Under the pieces are notes generated by a model that searched no databases, was not told the origin of the DNA, and saw only the letters and a program-made list of their open reading frames with translations. The translations under genes and the position numbers were made by a program. 64,000 nucleotides of DNA from assembly GCA_009792885.1 (NCBI GenBank), contig WMCF01000035.1, positions 4,588,361-4,652,360 of the forward strand. Direction: 5' to 3'. The stretch is from Eremophila alpestris peregrina. Lineage: Eukaryota > Chordata > Aves > Passeriformes > Alaudidae. Shown piece after piece: positions 38,241-49,838 of this stretch; the first letter of the stretch is position 1, and every line of letters starts with the position of its first letter.

Positions 38241-38859
38241 TTGTATTTAGGGAATGTCTTCACTGATTACCAAGGCTCTTAAGTAGAAGTCCTTTCCTGC
38301 ATTTTCAGTTAAAATGTGGTTTTATTGCATTTCCATTGGGGACCACCTCAGTTAAGTCAGTATCAGCCCCATGTAAGTTTCTGTTATGCTGAAAAGAGCA
38401 GAATTCTGCTCTACACAACCATCGCATCAGAAAATACAGCTTTGACTAAATGAGAAGGATGTGCCACTTGCTGTGACAAGATGAGCTTCAGTGTGACTGA
38501 AGAGAGTGAATATATGTGGCTGTACTGTTCATTCATCTGCATTTTACACAATTGTCTTTTTCTCTATTAGTGATGTGCATTTGACTGTGAACATATTAGC
38601 TGCATTTGCACTGGATTTATTTTTTGCACCAGGCATCAGAAATGTTTCTGAATGTTCACATTTAGTCATGATTACACACCTGGGAATGACTATTAATATA
38701 GCAGGATTTAAAATTACCTTTCTGGATGATGATTAACATATAAGATCTTTGCACATCAGTAAAAATCCATGTTGCCTGGAAAGTTAAGGAGCAAATATAT
38801 CTAAAAGAAAAAAACAGGGTAAATGTAGCACACAGGGCATATGTCTTCAGTATTGCCAC

Positions 38860-39310
38860 GTGTAGATGGCAGAGGACAGAGCAAGGTTGTCACGCAGGGA
38901 ATAGCTGCATCGAGGCAGTCCTCTGCAGAGACTGAGAAACCTTGAATTTCCTCTTGGAGTCCCTGACTAGTGAGGCACGCTCGCTTCAGAAAACCCAGGT
39001 GGCACAGCTCTGTTCCCGGGAACACCCTGTGGTGAGCACCATGCACACATGCCCAGGTTTTGCCTGTCCACCTCTGATTTTTCTGGGCTGTACCGCAGGC
39101 TGCAGCGGCCCCTGTTGGAAAATCGCCATCTCCTGGGACTGCCTGGAGGCAGAGCTGTCCAAATCCTCCCAGCACCTCCCGCTGCATCACCATCCCTTCT
39201 TGCTGGGCTTTGCAAGGGGAGATTGTCCTTGCTCCTCAGGCTCCTCCAGGACAGAGCCATTCCCCTGGCTGGCTGGGGGATTTCACTTCATCACGGATTA
39301 ACTATGCAGC
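38860..39310. other. GC-richer patch without a recognisable gene
   Basis: A second GC-enriched stretch, about 0.6 kb after the first, with CpGs scattered rather than clustered. Three frames of roughly 100-130 codons overlap on opposite strands, none with recognisable domains. It contains the palindrome at 39011-39024. No promoter, exon boundary or transposon was identified. Confidence 0.45.
39011..39024. promoter_or_regulatory. 14-base palindrome, STAT-like core
   Basis: TGTTCCCGGGAACA is a perfect palindrome. Its core fits TTC-N4-GAA, a spacing associated with STAT6-type sites. Palindromes of this length arise a few times by chance in 64 kb, so binding is only a possibility. Confidence 0.3.
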
Positions 39311-42300
39311 ATTTCTTCAGGAGCAAGGAAGCCTTTCCTTGTTTTTCATGCTGCAGTAATGCTGACAACTGTAATGCCATGCAGAAACCCCAAGCATTAA
39401 AGGCAGCACGTTTTTGCTTTTCGGATGTAAATTGATCCTGTCTGCAAAGATGTTTCCAATGTGAGGCACAGCTGGGGAAGCTCAGGATTCAGCATCATCT
39501 CTCTGAAGCGATAAAAGTAGGGGCAGATTCTGGACTTGGTTCAGGTTAGGATATCTCAGCTTGCCCTGCTTTTTGTGACATCCAAAGTGATGTAATTGAT
39601 ATGGCAGTGATAATATACAGCATGAGTGCTCTATTAATAACTTCCCTTTAACAGCCACTTAACCCAGAACCTTGGCTTGGCATTGCAGCCTCCACTGATA
39701 GTGCTCTCAGCGAGGGTACTGACAGCGTGTCCTGAAAGCTAATGAGATGCCTGGGAACAAATGTTTGGCAATACTGGCAACTTTTAGAGGTTTATTTCAG
39801 GTACAGTTTGTCCTGGTGTAAGAGACTTGAAAAATATTTTCCCCATGTGTTCTGGTTCTTTTTCACCCTTTCTCTCAGTTCTGTGCCTGGAGTGATTTCC
39901 CTACCAAGTTTGCAAGGGCATTATTTGTCTCCTATTCTCTATCTCCTGTAATAAATCTCTTCAGTTGTAACTCTAGTAGAAATCCAGTTAATTATATATT
40001 CCCTCTTTCTCCCTCTTTCTCCCTCCTTCTCTCCCCTAATAGAAAAACATAAAAAACCCACCACAAACCCTCAAATCAGAACCAGAATAAATGGTTTTTA
40101 CCAATCCCAAAATAAAATGAACTTAAAAATACATTTTGTCCTTTGGGAATTTTAGTATTTTACATATTGTTAGAATAAAGTCTTAGTCACTTATTTTCTT
40201 TAATGTGCTGGTCAAGCCTTAATTATGCTTGGACACAGCTTTTCCTTACTCAATGAAAGAATGAGAGAAGAATACATGAGGCATATCTGTTTAAGCACAT
40301 GGGTTGCCTTTGGTGCAAGAAAATGTTAATAGAAGCTTTCCTTGATGCAGTGGTTCAAAACTGAAGAGTGAAATGAAGATCTTCATCTGAAGTATATAGT
40401 GCCTCACTTGAAACATTGCAGGCAGCTGACAGTCAGGCTCTGACACCTCTGATTCTGATGCTGCAAATGCTCAGTATCTAAACTGCTTTAAAATCAGTGT
40501 GATTTAAGCATATATTAATGTTAATTGCATGCTCAAGTGCTTTGCAGAACTCATGCTGTAAGAAATTGAGTAGAACATGTATATTGGAAACAGCTCTTAC
40601 CTGCAAATAATGTACTACAGTTTTATAGTCCTCAGCCTTTGCAATACTGTTGCAGGATTGAATGCTAGCCTAGGTCAAAGCCTAGAGTTTTATTCTTATC
40701 CTGGGATTTTCGCACCTTTTGTTTGCATTTTCTGTTGCGTAACAAGTATTTTAGTTCTAAATTTTTTCAGGCTTTATTCTTATTCCTTTACACTTACACT
40801 CAGAAATAAAGTAGATGCCTGTAGGGAAGGAAAAAGGAAGGGGGAGTACAAGAAGTAAAACGAATCATGCCTGTGCATGAACAGGGATGTGGAAGCTATT
40901 TATACTGGTATAAATACCAGATTAGTAGGATTTACTGCTCTGTAGGTTTTAAAAGGCCTTATAAACTCTAGGTTAGTTTTGCTTCTCTTCTTTCAAGGTA
41001 GACTTATTTAAGAAGACAGATATTTGCTTTAATTTTTAAGAAGATTTATAGCACACCATGGTTTTCTTGGACTCATAAACTATTTCCCTACCCACTGCTT
41101 GCTCTCTGAAAGAGGGGCTGTCTCACACTTCCAAGGAGAAGTGGCCCTTGCTCCTGCTCTCACTACCTCTCAAGTGATTCACTGCAGGTTGGTGGGCTCT
41201 GCTCTTGTGAATCCCCAAACACATTTGGCAATTTGTTTGTGTGATGCAGTCACTACTGGATATGGATTTGCAATTCCTTGGAACTCTTCTTGTCCTATTC
41301 CCCCCCATGCTGTTTGTGTTATGTGGGGGAAATTGTTTTTCTTGCTAAGTGAAACAGTAACTTTTTTTTTATGATGAATTTGCCAACAAATTACTGGAAG
41401 AACACAAATAAAACTTGTCAAGATGTAATGAAACATGCAGCTGTACTTCTGAATAAAGGTCTTTCCTGTCAGAGCAAACAACATGGTCCCAAAATGCGTG
41501 ATGCAATTCTAGAAGTTATTTCTTACACACAAATCCTCTCCTTGTTCATCTTACCAACTGGCACAACTCTTTCATTAGGTAAATACTAAAAGCAAATTAA
41601 TCTGCAAAGCAGTCTCTGGTGGAGAGCTCTCTTCTTATTACTCCTTTCAGACTTCTAGCTCTGTGTGGTAGTAAAAAAAGCAAATGAGGCTTTCTAGGTT
41701 TGTTTAGCACATGGAAAATTCTGGTACATTGAGAGCACTGTGCTATATATATTAAGTTAATTTCCTTATTATTTCCTAACCTAGGAAGTTTGATTCAGTT
41801 GATACCAGGTTTCCTTTGCAGATGTCTTAGAAAGAAAAAACATGTCTGTCTCTCTCAACATTTTGGCATACAATTTATTCTTCTCTTGACGTGCTTTATT
41901 TTATCTGTTCTACATCAGACATGTTTTTTGCCTTGATGATTTTCTTGCCTGTGTGGTGAGAGCTAAATGACAGTCAGTGTGCACAGCAAATTACTTTTCT
42001 CTTGTGTAGATTACCTTGAAAACACTAAAGGTGCTGTTGGCAGTAGAATAGACTGATAACAGAGTTGGGGAGGGGATTCTTGCAGAAGAGGGTGAAAATT
42101 GACTGCAGGCTTGCTCCGGGGGGAGGCTTAAACCCAGTGTAGGCTTTTTGTTGGTGCATGCTGAGAGATGTTGCAGTTGTTGGAGGAAGTATTTCTTAGA
42201 GAAAAATATTTGGGAAACAATTAGGAAATTGCCTGGTATTCTTTGTATCTCATGAGTAACTACCTCAGGCAGTTATTTTAGTCATTTATTCAGGTCTGGA

Positions 42301-42417
42301 AGCAGAAGCTGCTGCCTGTATTGGAAGCTGACTACACTGAAGACAGGTGGGCTTGGGGTGGCAGTGTCCTCATTTGGAATATGTCCTCTGATTTGAGGAT
42401 GAAAGTGATGCTGATGT
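39311..42417. other. Non-coding stretch, no gene seen
   Basis: About 3 kb of AT-rich sequence. Apart from the CCCTCTTTCT repeat near 40.0 kb and a possibly conserved segment at about 39570-39720, nothing is recognised. A frame near 40577-40858 is hydrophobic from T-rich composition and is not called. Confidence 0.55.
40001..40036. repeat. (CCCTCTTTCT)n decamer repeat
   Basis: Two exact copies of CCCTCTTTCT, then a third with one change (CCCTCCTTCT) and a CTCCCC end: a short polypyrimidine minisatellite. Confidence 0.9.
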
Positions 42418-42830
42418 CATAGGATCCTTGAGTTTGGAAAAGACCTTTGGGATCAGGGAGGCCAGCTGTTAACCCAGCACTGCCAAGTCCACCACTGAAC
42501 CGTGTCCCTGAGTGTCACAGCTACATGTGGTGACTCAGCCACTTCCCTGGACAATGCTTGATAAATCTTTCCAAGAAGAAATTTTTCCTAATACAGAACC
42601 TAAACCTCCTCTGATGCAGCTCTTGTCCTGTTGCTTGTTACTTGGGAGAAGAGACCAATGACCCCCTGCCCTCACCACCTTTCAGGTAGCTGTAGAGAGC
42701 TAGAAGATCTTCCTGAGCCTCCTTTCCTCCAGACTACACCCCTCCCCCTTTCTTCAGCTGCTCCTCATGACTTTTGTTCTCTAGACCCTTCACACTTCGT
42801 TGCTGTTCTTTGGACGCAATTCAGCCTTTT
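42418..42830 (-). mobile_element. CR1 LINE 3' fragment, minus strand
   Basis: Seen on the plus strand, in order: CATAGGATCC, GTTTGGAAAAGACCTTTGGG, TTAACCCAGCACTGCCAAG, CCACCACTGAACCGTGTCCC, GGTGACTCAGCCACTTCCC, AAGAAATTTTTCCTAAT, ACTTGGGAGAAGAGACCAA, TTTCAGGTAGCTGTAGAGAG and GCTGCTCCTCATGACTT. This is the reverse complement of the well-known bird CR1 3' region, so the element's 3' end is at 42418 and it points left. Known: CR1 is the main LINE of birds, almost always 5'-truncated. Compared with the usual consensus, about 26 bases are missing before GGTGACT and about 14 after TTCCCTGG. Similarity fades near 42830. No reverse-transcriptase part remains, so the copy is dead. Confidence 0.93.
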
Positions 42831-45376
42831 TTAAACCAATCCCTTGAAATGGATTTGACACTGGTGGTAATGCCACGTATTTTTAATAATCCCAGTGGAA
42901 AGTCTGTGAAAAGAGAGGCATTGGCAAGTAATGGTGTCAAGAAATCTATTGTATCTGGGGAAAAGAACACCTTCCATGTAGTTGTTGTATGTGCCAGGTA
43001 GAAACCTTAATATGGGATGTATATGTGGGGTATTAGCATCTGGTATGACAAGTCACTGGAATAGAGTAGCAAGGCTGGGGCAACAGTGCCTTTTGTCAGG
43101 CTAATTAGTGGTTAAGCAAAGCAGTTGTAGGTATTTCTGGTAGAACTGATGTGCATCTAAGAGGTGTTAAGTACTTACTGCACCATGTTTTAAGGAAGTC
43201 ATGCAAGGGCTTTTGTCTGTGGGGAGTAATTATCTTTGCACATAATCTGTGCTCATGACGTGGTTCTAACCTCCTGGGAAAATCTGCAGTTTATTCTTCC
43301 ATAGTGCCATGATTTCTTTTATGGGGAAAAAACCATCAACCCCAAAAAAGCCCTAAAGTAGGCCCCAAGCCCATGGATTTGCAGGGATCTATGTGTATTT
43401 AACACATATGGAGTCTAAATATTGTTATTATAAAAAAATTGCTGGGGTTTTCCCTTTTTTGGGTGGAGAAGGGTATAACATTGATGATTGGTTCCTGGAA
43501 CTGACTTTTAGTTAAAGGTATCTGTAGAGGTCTGATAGTCTTGGGTTTGAAAGGTAGGAAAGCAATTCCTCACAGACTGTGTGAGCCCTGTGCTGCTTAT
43601 GGATGATTTATATGGGACTGCAATAATCTTGTAGCTCACAGGGAATGAGTCCATGAAAATGTCAAGCTAATGCCTCACTGAATGGAGTCACACACAGACA
43701 AAAAGAATGCAAGTCTGAAGGTGAAGATCAATGGAGATCAATGCAGGGAATTCTATGTAGTACTTTGTTTCTTTATTCTGTTTCTCTCATGCTCAGGAAT
43801 GAAACAAGTGCTGTCCTTGAAGCACTGACCACTGAGTGCTAACTATATCATTCCTCTCTCTCCCTTTTCCACCTGTGTGTTAGGAACAGTGAATGAATGT
43901 TTTCAAATCAAAATTGCTGCTCTGCAGGGTTATTTTACTATGTGAGGTGCATGTCCAAGTGTGTGGAATTTCACAGATTGAACCCAAAGGCTTTCACTTT
44001 CCTGTGCCTAAAAACATGATTTATAAAGAACTGATTTTGCCTGGCTTGTTTCAAAATGCAAATCCATTTTCACCTTACTTACAGAAATTCATATTTGAGC
44101 TCTATATCAGAATTCATCTTCAGACTCAACATATTTGTAGGAAAAGGTGACTAAGAGATCAAAATAAAACTCTCTTCAGTCTAACTGAATGGAAATTAAG
44201 CCAATTTCAGTGATATTCTTAAATACCTCAATCATAACAAATAGTGTAATTTTCTAGACGTATTGCTGTCAAGTGAGAGATTTTATTGTAAGTCAACCTT
44301 TTTAATTCACCAGCTATAAAGGATTAAATAGTAACAACATTTTATCAAATAAAGGAAAATCAGTGTCTCTGGAGACAAGCAATAGGACATCAGGGCTGTC
44401 ATCTTTATATGTCTGGTTTGACCCCAGCATGGGGCCATGCAGGCCCCTTCCTGGAAGGCTTTAACAGGAGATGTGTTTCTTCCTGGGATGGCTGGTTCAG
44501 CACAAGGAGAGGCTGCATGCTGGGGCTCTGGACTCTCATCCCTGGACGTATGCAAGCCTCAGAGCTGTGGCTGATTTAATCTACAGCCCCAAACTGACCA
44601 GGAGTTTGGATTGATGACTATCAGCAGTCTCTTCCAAATAATGTTTCTATTCTTTTGTGGTAAACCTTGCTGTTTCAAGGTGGTACATCAATGTGATGGA
44701 CATCTTGGAATAACTTGACTGCAGAGCTTGTCCTGTTATAGAAGAGGCAAGAAGTTTTCTCTGCCTCTGTGTCCCTCCTCCCCCCATCATTGACAGTGAT
44801 GACAAATTGGTATCCTGCTCTCAGTGCCAATTTCTCCCCTATGTCTCTGTCAGGAGCCACATTTTCAGCTTGTTGCCACTGTGGTATCCTTTCTACCTGC
44901 ATGCTGAAATTCAGTTCTGAACTGTCATCACGTAATAGATTGGCAGGCAGCATTTTTTTCTCCAGTAGAGAATTTCCTTTGGTGAAAATATGAGATGTGT
45001 AGGTGTATGTGTGTAATATCCATGCAGCACTAGTTGCTGCCTATAACACAGATCCTGACGTGGTGTTGCTCTTTCCCTCTGAAAAGCACTGCCACATGCC
45101 CTTAATCCTGCTTGGTAGCTTGGTCACATTGCTGAGCCCTGCTGCCTGATCCATGATGGCTTTTAACGAGCTCCTCATCAAGCACTTGCAGCAGGGCTGG
45201 AGGGGACTCAGGCCATGGGCTGCTGCATGCCAGTGCTGTCACCTGCCCAGGACCACCTGGGTGCAAGTGGAGCTGGGGCCACCTAAGTCCAAGGAACCTT
45301 TCGGGGAAAGAAACATTTCTTTTGCACGTTTGTGTTTTCTTCACCCATGCCTAATTCACAGGCACAGTAATATTTT

Positions 45377-45393
45377 TGGTTGCCTGGCAACCA
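45377..45393. promoter_or_regulatory. Perfect palindromic RFX X-box
   Basis: TGGTTGCCTGGCAACCA is an exact inverted repeat with 8-base arms and a single central T. It contains GTTGCC-N-GGCAAC, the two full half-sites of the RFX X-box. An E-box, CAGCTG, overlaps its right edge (45392-45397). Known: RFX-family dimers bind such sites, often in cilia and neuronal gene enhancers. No promoter, CpG island or transcript start is visible here, so a distal element is the more likely reading if the site is used. Confidence 0.5.
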
Positions 45394-48300
45394 GCTGTGG
45401 GCATATTGGATGGAAGGGACTCAAGTATCTGGGTTTGGGGTTTTTTTCAGGCAGTGCCACGACTGGTATCACTGTGTTCAGGTTTGCATGTATTGCTGCA
45501 TCTCTATTTTAATTATTTATAAGAAACTATACTAACAGCCTTGGCTGCTTGGGCAGAGCTTGGCAGAGCCCATGCTCAGCAGTCTCTGTAAAAACCATCC
45601 ACCAAAAGCTCTGCTTCTGTAATTTTGTCCTGTCCTAAACACTCCTCTCTTGACCCCTGAGCACACACTAATGGTAACATGAAGCTAAGGGATCTTTGGA
45701 GTGGGTACATAAACACCACACTCTTGGAAAATTAACAGGTAAAAAGGAAAACTTTCAGCATGCTGTGTTTCTCTTATGATGGGGTTTTGGTTTCTTTCTT
45801 GCCTGTGAAAATGAACTATTAATAGAACTAGCTTTCTAATCAAGTTGGCACCAATATTATTGTCAGTTTTTCATTGCTGAATTCTTTTATGTAGATGCAA
45901 AATAAAACACTTGAATCATGAAAATGTAATCTATATGTACCTATGCATGTAATTATTTTTTTATTGGAAAATGAAAGAAAGATGAAATATACTCAGTGTC
46001 ATTCTGTAATAACTAATGTCCTTCCTGACACATCACACAACGTGTGGCTTTCGTGCAAGGGACACAATAACATCTGAAATTATTTTTCTTTTAAACAAAC
46101 AAGAGGGGGAAGGGATTTTGACTGTCTGGAGTAGAGGCTACCTGCCAAAATGAATGTTTTTGTTACTTTCACAAATAGGGATCTGAATATGATTATTGAG
46201 GGGTTTTCCTGTTGATGGGGGTTTTTTTCCCTTCTCCTGGAGTACTACACTAGTATTAGATGCAGCCAAGCACTAGGGTCCCTGGGCTTGGCCCAGTGTT
46301 GGTGTATGGATATTAAAATCTTTAAGGGATGATGTATTACAGGGAAGAATGAAATAGGGTAAGCAAAATCAAAAGATGGGAAAGAAGGGATTATCTGTAG
46401 CAGGGATGCTGAGACACTTCTTGGAGAGTATTTGACAGACCTAGGAATTACACATGTACCAAATTTAGCAGTCCAGTGCCCACAGTTCTGTAAACTATAA
46501 TAATGGATTTTTACGTTATGGGCAATGGATAACCTGTGGCTTATGATCCATGACTTGAGTGTGGCTCTTGTGCTTGTCAGATGCTGCATAAGGAGACATG
46601 ATAATGCTGTGTCAGGGATTAGGCCATGGCTGGTAGAGGTGTCAAAGGTGATCCTGCTTTGGGAACAAGTTATGTGCCCTTAATATTCCCACTCTGTGCT
46701 GGAATGAAAGAGCCCCAGTTGTGTCTTCTCCTGCATTGGTGACACTGCCAACCTAGAAACCAAAACCTCCCATTTGTGAATGTAACAAAAACATTTATTG
46801 AAAAAACCCTCTCATTTTGTAGCGGTATTAATTATTTTTTGTGAAGGTAGATATGTGACTGACTCATGGAACTAGAATGGCTAATTATTAAAAGTATGTG
46901 GTGTACTTTTCCTCTTCATCAATAAGAAGTGCTTTTAGAAAATGGATGTATGTTGCTTAAATTATAAAGTATATGTCCCATTTAATAATTATTTTTCCAG
47001 TAGGGTGTGGCTATTCAGCAATATTTTAAGGTCAAATGCTTGTTTGGGTTTTTTTGCAGATGACAGGGAGAGAGAATTGTCATTTATGTCAGCCTAAGAT
47101 TTTTTCTTTTTTCCCCCCTGATAAGCAGTTTAGTTAAAAGCTTGGTCTGAATTACAGACATTTGCTACTAGCTATCAAGTTTGGGTTCTGTCTTCTCACT
47201 AGAGAGCCTGTGCTTTGCAGAAAGCCAGGCATTATCATTGTTTGACTCTTCAGAGGTAATTCAACACCATGTAGTGCTGCTTCTCTAGCATACTTCTGGA
47301 TGTGGAGTGAGAGAGCATTTAATTTGCCTGACATGCACCTCTGCCACTCAAAATCAGCTGAGAAGCTGACATGCTGCAGTCTTACATTTGTACTTACAAG
47401 TTTTTAATCTAGAGACCCTTGGCTCTGAAAAAGTGACTTGTTTCCCCCTTAAAACCTACTGGTTAATTAATCACGGTTGCAGAATGCTGTTGCAGGCAGC
47501 TTCCCGTAACATTTGATTAATAGTAAGTGCTGATATGGGGAATGTGTTACTGCAAGCAGGATCAAATCTAGCAAGTCATTGTGCCTACTCACTGCTCTGC
47601 ACTGTGAGCAGTTTTCACCCCCAAAATGTGTTGACCCGGTTCTCTGCTGTTAAATTCTGAAGTTCTGGTTACTATCTTCAGTGTGCATGGTACATGCAAG
47701 TCACAGTTTGTGACTCAGGGGTGCAGACACAAGCTGAGGTTGCTGTGCAGGCAGTTAGGTCTCCTTGCTCACCAACTTTCTGCTGCTTTTTTTTTTCCCA
47801 AGCAAAATGCTGTAAGTATCAGATGTGCAAATTTGTCAGTGACTGCAAATTCTGTCCACATCTAATCAGCAGCGTGATTATTTTTAAACAAATGATTCTG
47901 AATTTAAGAGTCTGGATTCTGAACTTTGTGATTAAATATTTAAGGAAAAAGTTGACTAAAATAATTCAATAAACTGGAAGTGCCAGAACACTGCTCTGAG
48001 GGAAAATGTGGTCCCATTTTCTTCTCAGCTGGGAGAGGTTAGGTGCTTTTACAAGCAAATTATCCTTTTCTGGATTCATCTTCTTTTTATTTCACTAGAC
48101 TTTCAATCAAGCTCTTCTTGTGAGGATCTCCCACACTTTTGATGCACTTATCTCTATATATAAAATAAAACAAACTCTTGTTCATCTTCTAAAAAAAACC
48201 CAAAACCAACAAAAAATCCATCTAAATGAAGAAAAAGATCCACTGCTTTTTATTCTTTTCTTTTTGTGTCCTTTCCACATCTACACTTGGACAAAACTAG

Positions 48301-49805
48301 GAATGTCAGGTGACTAGCACTAAAAATATTTTCATAATACATACCTGAAAGGCAGTTGCCTAACACTTATTTTTGTATTACAGTTTTCTCTGACATGACT
48401 AAGTAAAGAATCTCATGAAACTCCAAATCAAAGACTAAATGCATCAAAATTTGCATCACAGGCTCCACAAGACTTAATTTCTGGTGTTTATTTGTTCATA
48501 AATCTTTCAGCTTGCTTGATGAAAGTCACTTTGAAAGACAACAGGTTTTTTCCTTACTGAGACTGAAATTCTTGCAAAGTGGAACTGAATATGTTAGATT
48601 GCTAAGTGAGTTCTGCTGTTTTGAGATAGAAGATTGTGCTTGATGCCTCTCTGTGTTAGGCCTGAGTCTGGCAGAGAATTTTAGGTCTCTTTCAGTGCCT
48701 AAGTTGACTTGTAGTTAAAGAGAAAAGGATTTGTACCACCCTTCTCTCTGAGCCATGGAGGGAAGGATGAGCACAATGCCAATATGAGTGGTCCTAATTA
48801 ATTGTGAGTCTTTTCATGACACATAAGGAGATTTTTGTCCTCAGTTCAGAGCTATTTTTGATACTGATTCAGAATGGGCTAACACTTACCACCAGCCTAT
48901 ATCCTTTCCTGTACTTACCATCAGAGTACATCCTCTTAACTCTAAATGCAATGAAATGCCAGTTTGTAAAAGCAAAGCTATCCTGGCAAGCACACTGAAT
49001 TGTTCCCTCAGCCCTTGTCAATGGAAGGTAAACAGATGAGTGAATGCTACCACAGCACTGTAAAAATTAACTCTGCAGTAAGATTAATAGAGTGCCCCTA
49101 GTAAAGTGGTGCTTTCAGATGGGCCAGACCAACCAGCAGTAAGACATTAAGACATTATACCTGTTATATCTTGACAACACAGTCCTGATAGCACGGAGGT
49201 TTTAAAATTTAATGAATGTCTATTATCTGTTCAAGTGCAGTCTAAAATAGTGAAGGCCTTTCTTAGCACTCTTCACTCCATGAACTGACACATGCCTCTG
49301 AGAAATAAATCTGTTTAAATGCCAGAAAAGGACTCATTCCGTATTTTGACATGATAAAAGATAACTCCTCTAAGGTGGAGCCAATATAAACTCCAAGCTG
49401 GCAAGACAGAGACTGAAATATAGGAAGAAGGGGTAAATTTTTCTTTATCACAATTGAAGGGTCTTGGAAAATATACTGTAGGCTTTGTCTCTCGAGAGCC
49501 CAGTTATTCTTGAAAAATAGCCTACCAAATGTTGCTTTTAATTTCCTGAATTGACTAATTAAAACAGAGCAACAATATAAAAGAAACAAATTACATTAGC
49601 AGAATTCATGAAACTAGTACAGTTATCGTATGTGCAATCTATAGACATCTCTGCTGCCTTATTCAGTACCTACTTGTATCTGCAAATATTTCAAAGCTAA
49701 GATGCTCACCGACAGAAACTGCTGGTGGTCCTTAAAGCTGCATGATGTAAAATTCCTGTTAGGGCAGAAAAGCATTCCTGGGATCAGGAGCTGTAATCCG
49801 ATCAT

Positions 49806-49838
49806 GTAATAGGATTGATATAAATATAATCCTATTAC
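49806..49838. repeat. Perfect 11-bp inverted repeat (hairpin)
   Basis: GTAATAGGATT (49806-49816) and AATCCTATTAC (49828-49838) are exact reverse complements separated by 11 AT-rich bases. CATG occurs on both outer sides, offset by a few bases. It could be the core of a very short inverted-repeat element, an extruding AT-rich hairpin, or chance. No TA or TTAA target duplication or transposon body was seen. Confidence 0.8.

Noticed and set aside
37859..38282. Overlapping open frames of 111-133 codons on both strands
   Set aside because: Simultaneous open frames on opposite strands follow from GC-rich composition that lacks TAA and TAG; none resembles a known protein.
38801..39435. Several overlapping open frames of 97-130 codons
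   Set aside because: Same composition effect as the neighbouring GC-rich patch; there is no family motif and no consistent splice pair.
44500..44570. CATCCCTGGACGTATGCAAG as a CR1 piece
   Set aside because: One short block recalls CR1 3' sequence, but its flanks do not continue the match.
45153..45512. 119-codon plus-strand open frame over the X-box
   Set aside because: No domain is recognisable, and the palindromic regulatory-type sequence inside it argues against coding function.
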